DNA of 13,106 bases, from positions 1 through 13,106 of the forward strand of contig CANGVB010000035.1 of NCBI GenBank assembly GCA_947456995.1. Direction: 5' to 3'. Both the position numbers and the translations under genes were made by a program. The notes beneath the pieces were generated by a model. The model saw nothing but the letters and a program-made list of their open reading frames with translations. It did not search any database and was not told the DNA's origin. This document shows, piece after piece, positions 1-7,406 of this stretch. This DNA is from Bryobacteraceae bacterium. Its GTDB lineage: Bacteria; Acidobacteriota; Terriglobia; Bryobacterales; Bryobacteraceae. Within the stretch, counting starts at the first letter, position 1. Every line of letters begins with the position of its first letter.

Positions 1-1190
1 ACGATCACCGCAACAAACGCGGGAAACATCGCCAGCATGTGAGCGGTGATGCTGGCGAAGGCATAGTGGGCAAAGAAGTACACCAGCAGCGAAATCACCA
101 GCAGCGGATACCAGTCAAATCCAAGCAGCGATGCCCCAACTGCTTTGGCAAACGCAGTCGGCACCCCGGTGCCATTCAGCGCTTTCGCCAAATTGATCAA
201 ACCGCCGTACCAGATGAACATGTCCCAGGCCGCATCTTCTTTGCGCACGTCCTCCCAGCTCAGAACACCGGTCACTAGCAGTGCCACAGTACCCAGTAAT
301 GCAGGCACCGCCACATCCAGTTTGTGAATCGAAGTCGTCGACCAGCCAGCGCAAACACCAAAGAACACCGCACACAAAATCCATTCCGATTGCGAGAGCC
401 GCCCCATCTGCACCAGTTCTTTCCGGGCAAACTCTGCCGCTTCCGGTGTTCGGCTGATTTCGGGCTTATAAATCTTGCTCACCAGCCACGGCACCAGAAG
501 AATACTGATCAGCCCGGGAACCACTCCCGCCCGAAACCAGCCAAACCAGTCAAACTCAATTCCGCTTATCTTGGTCGCCATCTGCGCGGCAAGCGGATTT
601 GAAGCCTGCCCGGTCAGAAACATCGCCGAACTGATGCAAATCCCCTGGTACACGCTGGTCATCAGAAACGCTCCAATCAACGGAGCACTCAGCCCCGGCT
701 TGGAACCATAGAGTTCTGCCACACCTCTCACGATTGGCAGAATCACGCCACCACTACGCGCCCCGTTGCTGGGAATAATCGTCGCCAGCACCATGTCGCT
801 GAAGCAGAGCGCGTAGCTCACACCTAACGAAGTCTTCCCAAAGAGGCGAACGAAAAACAGAGCAATCCTCCGCGCGAGACCAGTATTGAGAAGCGAACGG
901 GAAATCAGAAACGCAGCCAGCACCAGCCAGTTCGTAGGATCGGAATACCCATCAAGCGCCTGCTTGATCGTGAGCCCACCCACAAGACTCGACAGGACAA
1001 TCGCGATCAATACAAGTGCCCCGCCACTGATCGGCTGAAAGATCAGACCGGCCACAGTGGCGCTGAAGAGAGCAAATAAACGCCACCCCGCAGCCTCAAT
1101 CGCAGCGGGCCGTGGGATTAGGTAAGCGATGGTCAGATAAATAACCACCAGGAGCCCAAGCCCCCATGCGCGTTTTGGAATATGCTTCAC
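1..1190 (-). CDS. DASS-family (CitT/2-oxoglutarate-malate type) anion transporter, 3' end cut by window
   Basis: Divalent anion:sodium symporter family membrane protein, probably moving di- or tricarboxylates (malate, 2-oxoglutarate, citrate or succinate) across the inner membrane. Read from a GTG at 1190 the frame stays open for 396 codons to the window edge; homologues have about 470 residues, so roughly the last 75 are missing. It is very hydrophobic, with many membrane segments. The first family signature is IPSNGARSGGVILPI (about residues 139-153) and the second is ASITAHMLAMFPAF (about 379-392), the two half-repeat motifs that bind substrate and cation. The first motif reads SNG where SNT is usual. 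A hydrophilic loop lies near 241-268. The GTG start is chosen because GAGGGGG sits 4 nt upstream and the nearby ATG is out of frame and runs straight into TGA. It is divergent from the glycosyltransferase gene. Family is clear; the substrate cannot be read from sequence. Confidence 0.88.
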   Translation of the reverse strand, partial: MKHIPKRAWGLGLLVVIYLTIAYLIPRPAAIEAAGWRLFALFSATVAGLIFQPISGGALVLIAIVLSSLVGGLTIKQALDGYSDPTNWLVLAAFLISRSLLNTGLARRIALFFVRLFGKTSLGVSYALCFSDMVLATIIPSNGARSGGVILPIVRGVAELYGSKPGLSAPLIGAFLMTSVYQGICISSAMFLTGQASNPLAAQMATKISGIEFDWFGWFRAGVVPGLISILLVPWLVSKIYKPEISRTPEAAEFARKELVQMGRLSQSEWILCAVFFGVCAGWSTTSIHKLDVAVPALLGTVALLVTGVLSWEDVRKEDAAWDMFIWYGGLINLAKALNGTGVPTAFAKAVGASLLGFDWYPLLVISLLVYFFAHYAFASITAHMLAMFPAFVAVI

Positions 1191-1194
1191 ATCG

Positions 1195-1201
1195 CCCCCT
1201 C
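1195..1201 (-). promoter_or_regulatory. Ribosome binding site for the DASS transporter
   Basis: On the minus strand GAGGGGG stands 4 nt before the GTG at 1190. It is one of the few good Shine-Dalgarno sequences in the window and is the main reason for choosing GTG as the start. Confidence 0.55.
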
Positions 1202-1233
1202 GGTTAGACTGGTATAGAGTTCCACATCATCTC

Positions 1234-2205
1234 ATGATCTCGATCGTCATTCCGATTCACAACGAAGAGCCGTCCATACTTCCGCTCTATGACCGCCTTA
1301 CGGCGGTGCTGGAACGCTTGCAGCGACCTTATGAAATCATCTTCGTCGATGATGCCTCTACAGATCGGAGTTTCGATCTGTTGGCCAATCTTGTAGAAAC
1401 CGACGGCCGCCTGAAAGTGATCCGCCTCAGACGCAACTTTGGCCAGACTCCGGCTCTTCAAGCTGGCTTTGACGAAGCCCAGGGCGAAATCATCATTTCG
1501 ATGGATGGGGACTTGCAGCACGATCCTGAAGACATTCCTGCCTTGCTCGAAAAAGTGGAAATGGGTTGGGATATCGCCAGCGGCTGGCGCAAAAACAGAA
1601 TTGACAATGCTATCACCCGAAAGATTCCGTCACGTATCGCCAACTGGCTGATGGCAAAAGCATCAGGTATCGAACTGCACGACTTCGGCACCACCTTCAA
1701 GGCCTATCGATCCGAGATCCTCAAAGACATCAATCTCTACGGTGAGCTACATCGCTTCATCCCTGCCCTGGCTAAACTCTATGGCGCAAGAGTTGTAGAA
1801 GTCCCAATCAAGAACACACCGCGCGCAGCTGGCGATTCACACTATGGCCTCAGCCGAACCTTTCGGGTTCTCTACGACATTCTCACCATCAAGTTCCTGC
1901 TGACCTACTTTACGAGGCCAATGCACTTCTTCGGCACACTCGGCCTCACCGGCACCTTTCTGGGTGGCTTAATCATGCTCTACCTCTTCATCTATAAACT
2001 GACTGGCCATGACCTGGTAGTCGACCATGGGCCATTGATGATCGCAGGCGCACTGCTGCTTCTTGCCGGCATCATGATGTTTTCAACTGGCATTCTTGGC
2101 GAGATGTTGATGCGAACTTATTTCGAAAGTCAGGGGCGTAGGATCTACGCTGTTCGAGAAGTTCGGACGAAGAAAGAAGCACAAGCTCCTGAGGCGGCCA
2201 GATAA
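1234..2205 (+). CDS. GT2 polyprenyl-phosphate glycosyltransferase with two C-terminal membrane helices (DPM1/ArnC/GtrB-like)
   Basis: Family 2 glycosyltransferase that moves a sugar from a nucleotide donor to a polyprenyl phosphate at the inner face of the cytoplasmic membrane, supplying lipid-linked sugar for envelope glycans or glycosylation. Of 323 residues, the N-terminal ~220 form the GT-A domain: SIVIPIHNEE (3-12), the nucleotide-binding FVDDASTD (37-44) and the metal-binding MDGDLQHDPED (90-100). HDFGTTFKAYR (149-159) and HRFIPALA (173-180) follow, then the amphipathic SHYGLSRTFRVLYDI stretch (202-216) typical of DPM/GtrB enzymes. Two membrane helices lie near 232-255 and 267-290, with a short basic tail. 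Length and order fit the ArnC/GtrB/DPM subgroup. Donor sugar and acceptor cannot be determined. The ATG at 1234 has no convincing Shine-Dalgarno. The next gene downstream, same strand and 51 bp away, is a transporter. Confidence 0.92.
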   Translation: MISIVIPIHNEEPSILPLYDRLTAVLERLQRPYEIIFVDDASTDRSFDLLANLVETDGRLKVIRLRRNFGQTPALQAGFDEAQGEIIISMDGDLQHDPEDIPALLEKVEMGWDIASGWRKNRIDNAITRKIPSRIANWLMAKASGIELHDFGTTFKAYRSEILKDINLYGELHRFIPALAKLYGARVVEVPIKNTPRAAGDSHYGLSRTFRVLYDILTIKFLLTYFTRPMHFFGTLGLTGTFLGGLIMLYLFIYKLTGHDLVVDHGPLMIAGALLLLAGIMMFSTGILGEMLMRTYFESQGRRIYAVREVRTKKEAQAPEAAR

Positions 2206-2206
2206 G

Positions 2207-2235
2207 TTCTGCTCTCAATGTGTTAGCTTTAGAAT
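2207..2235 (+). promoter_or_regulatory. Candidate promoter for the GRP-type transporter
   Basis: TTCTGC (2207-2212), a 17-nt spacer, then TAGAAT (2230-2235), which matches the -10 consensus TATAAT at 5 of 6 positions. The start codon is 21 nt further on. The -35 element is poor against TTGACA, but the same TCTGC element recurs at the same distance before cysE and glgB. Weak evidence on its own. Confidence 0.3.
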
Positions 2236-2256
2236 TTTGGCTCATCGATAAACCCT

Positions 2257-3345
2257 ATGCTTCTACCAACTACTTATGCCTTAACCATGGCCGTTCTCAT
2301 TCTTTCCGTACTCTGCTGGGGGTCATGGGCCAACACGCTAAAGAAAAGCGGCTGGAGATTTGAACTCTTTTATATTGATTTTTCCCTTGGTACCGTTCTA
2401 GCTGCTGTTGTTGCAGCTTTTTCTGTCGGCTCCATGGGTACCGATCTTTCGGTAAACGATACATTCCTGTTAGTAGGAAAGCGCCAGATCATTCTGGCCT
2501 TCGCCGCCGGTTGCATCTTCAACCTGGCCAATATGCTCCTGGTAGCTGCCATCGAAATGGCCGGCATGAGTGTCGCCTTCCCAATTGGATTGGGGCTCGC
2601 CCTGATTGTGGGAGTCATCTGGAACTACTTCATGCAATCGGCAGGCAACGCTTTCATGCTCTTTGGAGGTTGCCTGCTGGTGTTGCTTGCCGTGATCTTG
2701 ACCGCGGTCGCTCATGGAAAACTGGAGACCATCCGCCGCAAAGCAGCAAAAGATTTAGCCGCTTCCCTTGCCGCCGAGTTGCCTGTTGAACAACAGGCAC
2801 CCGTGAAGAAAAAGAAGAGCGAAGAACCGACAGGCCCCGGAGTTTACCGCGGCGTCTGGCTCGCTATTGCTGCTGGGATTTTGATGAGTTTGTTTTATCC
2901 CGTCATGGGCATGAGCACTGAAGGCGAACTCGGCATCAGCAATCCATTTGCCGTCACTTTGTTGTTCTCATTTGGTATTTTTCTGAGCACATTCATCTAC
3001 AACCTCTATTTCATGAACTTGCCTGTAAAGGGCTTGCCAATCTCATTTTTTGCCTACTTCACAGGCAAGATTGGTCAACATGGACTCGGCTTGCTGGGTG
3101 GCATTCTCTGGATGGTTGGCACTTGTGCTAACTTCGCGGCCGCGGCCGCACAAGGAGAGGCCAAGATTGGCACCTCCCTCAGCTTTGCCCTGGGCCATGG
3201 GGCCGCACTGTTGAGCTTGTTCTGGGGACTACTCGTTTGGAAGGAATTCTCAGGAGCAACCGGCGCAATCAGCCGCCTGCTGATGATCGTAGGCCTTCTT
3301 TTCCTGGCTGGCTTGGCGCTGGTTGCAATGGCCCCGTTGAGTTAA
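2257..3345 (+). CDS. DMT-superfamily transporter, GRP/ureide-permease-like, probable sugar or related solute uptake
   Basis: Integral membrane protein of 362 residues with about ten hydrophobic segments in two halves, joined by a charged cytoplasmic loop (about 153-196) with a lysine cluster KKKK (184-187). The first half begins with VLCWGSWANTLKK (18-30) and holds a YIDFSLG segment (39-45). The second half has FFAYFTGKIGQHGLGLLGG (264-282), GTCANFAAAAAQGEAKIG (288-305) and FWGLLVWKEF (322-331). This order, with N-x-A then a Gly-rich segment and W-G-x-x-x-W-K-E near the end, resembles the glucose/ribose porter (GRP) group and plant ureide permeases. Those relatives take up sugars or allantoin-like compounds by proton coupling, so uptake is inferred here and the substrate is unknown. 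The ATG at 2257 lacks a clear Shine-Dalgarno. The stop overlaps the alaX stop on the other strand by 3-4 bases. Confidence 0.75.
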   Translation: MLLPTTYALTMAVLILSVLCWGSWANTLKKSGWRFELFYIDFSLGTVLAAVVAAFSVGSMGTDLSVNDTFLLVGKRQIILAFAAGCIFNLANMLLVAAIEMAGMSVAFPIGLGLALIVGVIWNYFMQSAGNAFMLFGGCLLVLLAVILTAVAHGKLETIRRKAAKDLAASLAAELPVEQQAPVKKKKSEEPTGPGVYRGVWLAIAAGILMSLFYPVMGMSTEGELGISNPFAVTLLFSFGIFLSTFIYNLYFMNLPVKGLPISFFAYFTGKIGQHGLGLLGGILWMVGTCANFAAAAAQGEAKIGTSLSFALGHGAALLSLFWGLLVWKEFSGATGAISRLLMIVGLLFLAGLALVAMAPLS

Positions 3346-4466
3346 GCCATCAATTTTTCTACAAGCAGGCGCAATCTTGCAAGATCGGGCAGGCTGCCCT
3401 GAGCCTGCTTAGCCGATCCACCGCCCTTGCCGCCAAGCTCGCTCATTAGCGACTTGAAGGTCTTCCCGCAATCGATACCTAAACTCGGATGCGCACCAAA
3501 CAACACAGTTGCACCGCTTCTACCGGTCAGGATCACCAAAGCCTTCTCATTGTTCAAGAACGCATTCGCCCGCAGTCTGGTGTCCTCATCCACGATCTCC
3601 AATTCCTCTATCCATGGGAATCGCCCCTGAGAATCAGCAGCACTCTGCGCATATCGCTGCTGGCCAGCGATCTCTGCAACTTCTGCAGCTAACCGCTTTC
3701 GTACCTTGTCAGACTCAGCCAGTCGTTCTCTTAACGCGCTGTTCTGCAATTCGGCATCATTAGTTCTGCGGTGTACTTCCTCAAGCACTCGGCCCCCACA
3801 AAAGAATTCCAACCGCAACGACTGCCGAACCTTTTCAGTTTTCCCAAACAGAATCACTCCAACCTCACCAGTACGGGCGACGTGTGTCCCTCCACAGGCA
3901 CTTCGGTCTAATCCTGCGATTGTCACAACTCTCAGCAGCCCCTCCCGGTCTGGAGCTTTCCTCAACCCAACAACAGTGCTGGAATGCTCAAAGGCTACCG
4001 ATACATGGGAATCCTCAAGAAGACGTTCATTGACCCTTCTTTCGATCTCCAGCAGCTTCGACGGGCTCACTCCCATTGGTTCAATATCGATGGTGGCGTA
4101 GCCTGCCCCCATGTGAAAACTCACCGTCCTGAGGCCAAACTCTTCTTCAAGCACCGCACTAAGCACATGCTGCCCCGTATGCTGCCGCATGTGATCCAGT
4201 CGGCGGGACGCGTCAACAGAACCGGCAACCGACTGACAGTCTGCTCCAAGCGGAGTCCGCAGAACATGCGTAATATGATCGCCTTCGTCTATGACATCTA
4301 CAACGTCGATGCCGGAAATCGTGCCCGTATCAAAAGGCTGCCCACCGGAGGTCGGATAAAAGGCACTTCGGTCCAGTTGGATTCGAAGACCATCCTCCGA
4401 GCGGAAGCTCACAGTTGCGTCGAATTTCCAAAGGTAAGAGTCGTGATAGTAAAGTCGTTCAGTCAA
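3342..4466 (-). CDS. alaX: AlaX-type alanyl-tRNA editing protein (AlaXL, with DHHA1 domain)
   Basis: Free-standing homologue of the alanyl-tRNA synthetase editing domain; it hydrolyses mischarged seryl- (and perhaps glycyl-) tRNA-Ala. Visible motifs, numbered from the TTG at 4484: FYPTSGGQP (42-50) of the AlaRS second additional domain, zinc-ligand motif HTGQH (102-106), and CGGTH (197-201), which gives further zinc ligands. A charged helical segment follows (about 232-285), then a C-terminal DHHA1 domain with GGKGGGSAKQAQG (351-363), making it the long AlaX form; there is no aminoacylation domain. Two in-frame TTG starts exist. The one at 4466 gives MTERLYYHDSYL, a typical AlaX N-terminus, and is preferred; the one at 4484 adds six residues and lies in the T-tract of the upstream terminator. 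No ATG is available and no good Shine-Dalgarno is seen. The gene converges on the GRP-type transporter. Confidence 0.9.
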   Translation of the reverse strand: MTERLYYHDSYLWKFDATVSFRSEDGLRIQLDRSAFYPTSGGQPFDTGTISGIDVVDVIDEGDHITHVLRTPLGADCQSVAGSVDASRRLDHMRQHTGQHVLSAVLEEEFGLRTVSFHMGAGYATIDIEPMGVSPSKLLEIERRVNERLLEDSHVSVAFEHSSTVVGLRKAPDREGLLRVVTIAGLDRSACGGTHVARTGEVGVILFGKTEKVRQSLRLEFFCGGRVLEEVHRRTNDAELQNSALRERLAESDKVRKRLAAEVAEIAGQQRYAQSAADSQGRFPWIEELEIVDEDTRLRANAFLNNEKALVILTGRSGATVLFGAHPSLGIDCGKTFKSLMSELGGKGGGSAKQAQGSLPDLARLRLLVEKLMA

Positions 4467-4481
4467 TTCGTTAATGTACCC

Positions 4482-4521
4482 CAAAAAGAAGCCTCGCGCC
4501 TGAACAGGTCAGGCGCGAGGC
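4482..4521 (-). terminator. Rho-independent terminator after the TIGR03437 gene
   Basis: A perfect 13-bp GC-rich stem (GCCTCGCGCCTGA paired with TCAGGCGCGAGGC, 4491-4503 and 4509-4521) encloses a 5-nt loop. On the minus strand it is followed at once by TTCTTTTT (4490-4483). It starts about 24 bp after the stop codon of the secreted-protein gene. The plus-strand side has no T-tract, so it acts in one direction. Its T-tract touches the alaX start region. Confidence 0.88.
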
Positions 4522-4545
4522 TCCAACTTCGACGGATAGATGCGA

Positions 4546-6327
4546 CTACTGCTGCGTTGCGATCTTCACACGGTTTGAGGGTTGATTGTTGTACTCGATC
4601 GAAAGATCAAAATCATCCATGGTAGGAACACCCTCCGGCACCTGGACATTGATCTGATAAAGTCCAACGAAACCAGGAGTCAATCCAGCAAATGCAGCTT
4701 GCTGCGGAATAGAACTGTCAAAGAGTCCAGGTACTCCGAATCGAACGATTACATTCGACAACTGCGCAAGCGGGCTCGTTGGTGAAGCAGCGCCGGATTC
4801 CACCGCAGGATTTGTTCGCCCGAAGCCAATCGCATAAATCACCAGTGTCTCGCCGGCACGAACCGGCTTGGAAACATAGGTTCCAAGCCTGACGTTGGCA
4901 GGCAAGGGTAACGTGCCATCCGCGTTTACGATGATCCCGTAACGAAGGCCTGGCCAAACCAGGATTCGCCCCGCCTGGGCAGCCACGTTGACGCCAGCTC
5001 GGTTCCCTACAACGCCATTTCGCTCCACCTGCACCACTGCATCGCCACCCAGAGTCTCAAAAGGCATCTGGAAGTTGATTTGGCCAGGGGAAGCAAAATA
5101 AAGGGGAGCGGCTCGGCCGTTCACCAGCACACGGGCACCACCAAGAGTTGTCGGCAAGGGTGCCCCTGGGGCAAAGTAATTTTGGTCCGTCAAAAACTCT
5201 CCAAACAGCGCAGAAATCGCTCCAACTCCAAGCGAATCTCCGGCCGCAAAGGTCGCATTGTTCAGGACACCACCGAATGAAATCGTTGGTGCAGTGCTCG
5301 CAACGATTTCCATTTCTACAGGAATCGACAGTACAGGCCCATTAATCGCGTTCGTAGTAATCCCTACCGTGCCGCGGTAGGTTCCAACTCCCAATGAACC
5401 CGGTGTCAGCGTGACAGCCGCACCGGTAAAGGAGGTAGACAAGGCAGCGCTGAGCCAGCCACTTCCGTTGGTTAGGGTTGAAGCGATCGAGGTCAAACTC
5501 AATGTGCCCCTTCCACGATTCCCTACCCCAACATTTACTACCGTCGCAGCACTGTTCTGAAGAAGCTTGACACTGATGCTGGTGGGCCCTGCAAAGGCAA
5601 TGGGCTGCGAAGTCACAACAAGGCGGGTCTGAACGGTTTTGTTATCACCGGCAAAGGCCGATCCGCCAACCTGGATGGTTCCGTTATAAGTACCTTCCGC
5701 CATTCCAGGCTGATGTTGCCCGGACACGCGGTATGGCTGAACAAACCGGAAACTACCTTGGCCTTCGTAGGCTACTGTCAACCAATTACCGCCAGCCTGA
5801 GTACCAACATTGGTGTTCAACACACTATTGGTCGAGAACCTTACGCTGTCGCTCCCACCATTCGGAGGAGTGTACAGAAAGATGCTGTCAGGCACACCGC
5901 CACCAATTTGCACCGTTACGCTAATCACCTGTGGGGCATCGATTGCATTCGGGTCGCGCACAGTGATAGCCCCGGTATAAGATCCTCGCGTTAGGGTTGC
6001 CGTATTGAGCACAAGATTTACCGGTAAACAGGTATTCTGCTGAACTGCAATTTGGCAGGGCCGCAGCGTACCTACATTTGCGGAGAGCCAAGTGGCATTA
6101 GAAGCAAGTGTCAGTGACAATGCTCCAGTGCCAAGATTGAATGCTTCAATCGTCTGGGTCTGACCGTTCGATCCGGTAGCAACCGAAATCGGGCCTATAA
6201 CCGTATCTGTGAGTCGGAGTTTTGCCTGGGCATAAGCGGACTGCGCACCCATAAGGGACAGCAGTGCAAGGCCAGGCAGGAATCTGTTGAGTTGTTTGCG
6301 AGCTCGTTCAAAGCCGGTCGAAGTCAC
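4546..6327 (-). CDS. Secreted protein: signal peptide, three beta-sandwich (BACON-like) repeats and C-terminal TIGR03437 domain
   Basis: Exported protein of unknown role, 593 residues from the GTG at 6327. A signal peptide spans about 1-33: basic GFERARKQLNR, hydrophobic FLPGLALLSLMGA, cleavage after AYA. Three repeats of about 100 residues follow (about 36-143, 145-240, 244-342). Each has a W-L-(S/T) core (W80, W182, W291) and a G-x-Y-x-G strand (115-119, 212-216, 315-319), like BACON or other Ig-like modules. Repeat 1 has C91 and C100, perhaps a disulfide. Residues ~348-590 match the TIGR03437 domain common in Solibacter relatives (SFGGVLNNATF, LASPGQINFQMPF-like YFASPGQINFQMPF, GETLVIYAIGFG, YQINVQVPEGVP). 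The GTG is preferred because it overlaps the nuoA stop as GTGA and gives a normal-length signal peptide; a TTG at 6360 would add 11 residues. A terminator follows the gene. Binding or adhesion at the cell surface is only a guess. Confidence 0.85.
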   Translation of the reverse strand: MTSTGFERARKQLNRFLPGLALLSLMGAQSAYAQAKLRLTDTVIGPISVATGSNGQTQTIEAFNLGTGALSLTLASNATWLSANVGTLRPCQIAVQQNTCLPVNLVLNTATLTRGSYTGAITVRDPNAIDAPQVISVTVQIGGGVPDSIFLYTPPNGGSDSVRFSTNSVLNTNVGTQAGGNWLTVAYEGQGSFRFVQPYRVSGQHQPGMAEGTYNGTIQVGGSAFAGDNKTVQTRLVVTSQPIAFAGPTSISVKLLQNSAATVVNVGVGNRGRGTLSLTSIASTLTNGSGWLSAALSTSFTGAAVTLTPGSLGVGTYRGTVGITTNAINGPVLSIPVEMEIVASTAPTISFGGVLNNATFAAGDSLGVGAISALFGEFLTDQNYFAPGAPLPTTLGGARVLVNGRAAPLYFASPGQINFQMPFETLGGDAVVQVERNGVVGNRAGVNVAAQAGRILVWPGLRYGIIVNADGTLPLPANVRLGTYVSKPVRAGETLVIYAIGFGRTNPAVESGAASPTSPLAQLSNVIVRFGVPGLFDSSIPQQAAFAGLTPGFVGLYQINVQVPEGVPTMDDFDLSIEYNNQPSNRVKIATQQ

Positions 6328-6680
6328 ACCCAGTTGAGTGCGCCCTTCTTGCGAGCCCAAATATAACCGGCAATAAGTATTGTGAGAAATAACGTCACCT
6401 CCGCTACCCCAAACCAGCCCAGTTGTTTGTAACGGACGGCCCAGGGGAATAAGAAGATCGTTCCCACATCAAAGATCCCGAAGAGTATCGCGACGATGTA
6501 AAAGCGAACTGTAAAGCGGCCGCGGGAACTGCCCTCAGCTTCGATCCCACATTCATAGGCCTCAAACTTGACCTGGTTGGGAATGGAAGGACGAAGGAGG
6601 CGGGCGACAATCAACGCGATGACGGGAAACGCGATTGCGATAACCAGAAGGAAAAAAATCGGCAGGTACCCTTCCGGCAT
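6324..6680 (-). CDS. nuoA: NADH-quinone oxidoreductase subunit A (stand-alone)
   Basis: Small membrane subunit of respiratory complex I (NuoA/NdhC), which lies at the quinone-channel junction of membrane and peripheral arms. 118 residues from the ATG at 6680: three membrane helices (about 6-28, 60-82, 90-108), the loop motif KFEAYECGIE (38-47), RGRFTVRFYIVAILFGIFDV (53-72) and FLFPWAV (76-82). Length and helix pattern are normal. The highly conserved FDVE segment (D79 and E81 in E. coli) reads FDVGTIF here: the aspartate is D71 but the glutamate is replaced by glycine (G73). No other nuo gene is next to it; upstream is divergent cysE and downstream is the coupled secreted-protein gene. An in-frame GTG at 6707 would add nine residues; ATG fits the usual N-terminus better. 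It could be a paralogue or part of a split nuo set. Confidence 0.88.
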   Translation of the reverse strand: MPEGYLPIFFLLVIAIAFPVIALIVARLLRPSIPNQVKFEAYECGIEAEGSSRGRFTVRFYIVAILFGIFDVGTIFLFPWAVRYKQLGWFGVAEVTLFLTILIAGYIWARKKGALNWV

Positions 6681-6706
6681 ACGCTCAGAATACCAAAAAC
6701 AGATCA

Positions 6707-6735
6707 CTCTGCAACGTGAATCTTCAACGCATAAT
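6707..6735 (+). promoter_or_regulatory. Candidate promoter for cysE
   Basis: CTCTGC (6707-6712), a 17-nt spacer and CATAAT (6730-6735), a 5-of-6 match to TATAAT, followed 23 nt later by the cysE ATG. It lies between the divergent nuoA and cysE genes. The -35 box is non-canonical but resembles those before the GRP-type transporter and glgB. Confidence 0.35.
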
Positions 6736-6758
6736 GATTAAGAAGCATCCAAGCAAAT

Positions 6759-7406
6759 ATGTGGCGCTCCATTCAGGAACAGATTGACACCATCTTCCGG
6801 GAAGACCCGGCAGCAACCAGCACTCTCGAAGTGTTGATCTGCTACCCCGGCCTGCACGCCATACTTCTTCATCGTCTGGCACATTTCCTCTACAAGATCG
6901 GCCTCAGGCTCCTGGCTCGCATGGTTTCCCAAATCGCCAGAATGATGACTGGCATTGAAATTCATCCAGGTGCAAACATCGGCCGCCGCTTCTTCATCGA
7001 TCACGGAATGGGAGTGGTAATCGGTGAAACCGCAATCATTGGAGACGATGTCATCCTCTACCAGGGAGTCACCCTCGGCGGTACAGGCAAAGAACGGGGC
7101 AAGCGCCATCCTACGATCGGCAACCACGTGGTGGTAGGCACGGGAGCAAAAGTTCTGGGCAACATCACTCTGGGCAACAACGTTAAGGTGGGCGCGGGCA
7201 GTGTGGTGGTTCATTCGGTCCCGGATGATTCCACCGTTGTCGGCATCCCCGGCCGTATCGTCAGAACCCGCGGTCAGATCGCTGACGACCTCCAGCACGG
7301 TCTCCTTCCAGACCCCCAGGGCCAGGACCTCGAAAACATGCAACAGCGCGTCGATCAACTCGAAGCGGCAATGCGCGCAATTCTTGAAGAAAGAACCAAG
7401 CCATGA
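6759..7406 (+). CDS. cysE: Serine O-acetyltransferase
   Basis: Transfers acetyl from acetyl-CoA to L-serine to make O-acetylserine, the precursor for cysteine synthase; cytosolic. 215 residues, the short form lacking much of the E. coli N-terminal helical region. After an N-terminal helical part (1-60) comes the left-handed beta-helix of hexapeptide repeats (about 66-165) with [20 protein letters not shown] (66-85). D81-H82 in that stretch match the catalytic DH pair of Cys[10 protein letters not shown] (87-95), [18 protein letters not shown] (101-118) and [10 protein letters not shown] (160-169) follow, as in the family. The tail 184-215 is a charged helix, probably a short coiled coil, ending ERTKP rather than the C-terminal isoleucine that docks into CysK, so the usual cysteine synthase complex may not form. 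The ATG at 6759 has only a weak Shine-Dalgarno. The stop overlaps the protease start (ATGA). Confidence 0.93.
   Translation: MWRSIQEQIDTIFREDPAATSTLEVLICYPGLHAILLHRLAHFLYKIGLRLLARMVSQIARMMTGIEIHPGANIGRRFFIDHGMGVVIGETAIIGDDVILYQGVTLGGTGKERGKRHPTIGNHVVVGTGAKVLGNITLGNNVKVGAGSVVVHSVPDDSTVVGIPGRIVRTRGQIADDLQHGLLPDPQGQDLENMQQRVDQLEAAMRAILEERTKP

Noticed and set aside
1191..1233. Possible extended -10 TGGTATAGA upstream of the glycosyltransferase
   Set aside because: Only 4 of 6 matches and no -35 at a workable distance; not strong enough to call.
2781..2798. Inverted repeat GCCTGTTG-AA-CAACAGGC
   Set aside because: Within the loop-coding part of the GRP-type transporter; the 2-nt loop and lack of context give no supported role.
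3135..3150. GCGGCCGCGGCCGC, a 14-bp GC palindrome
   Set aside because: It encodes the Ala run of a conserved membrane segment of the GRP-type transporter; low-complexity alanine codons explain it.
3374..3408. 12-bp palindrome ATCTTGCAAGAT and hairpin GCAGGCT/AGCCTGC just after the GRP-type transporter stop
   Set aside because: Could help end plus-strand transcription, but it is inside alaX coding sequence and has no T-tract, so it was not called a terminator.
3984..4625. 213-codon plus-strand open frame opposite alaX, crossing the terminator
   Set aside because: alaX motifs (HTGQH, CGGTH, GGKGGG) are on the minus strand, and the plus frame would run through the terminator hairpin.
4865..4889. 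Perfect 9-bp inverted repeat (GGCTTGGAA / TTCCAAGCC) with a 7-nt loop
   Set aside because: It is inside the TIGR03437 coding region without a T-tract or gene boundary; likely a chance structure.
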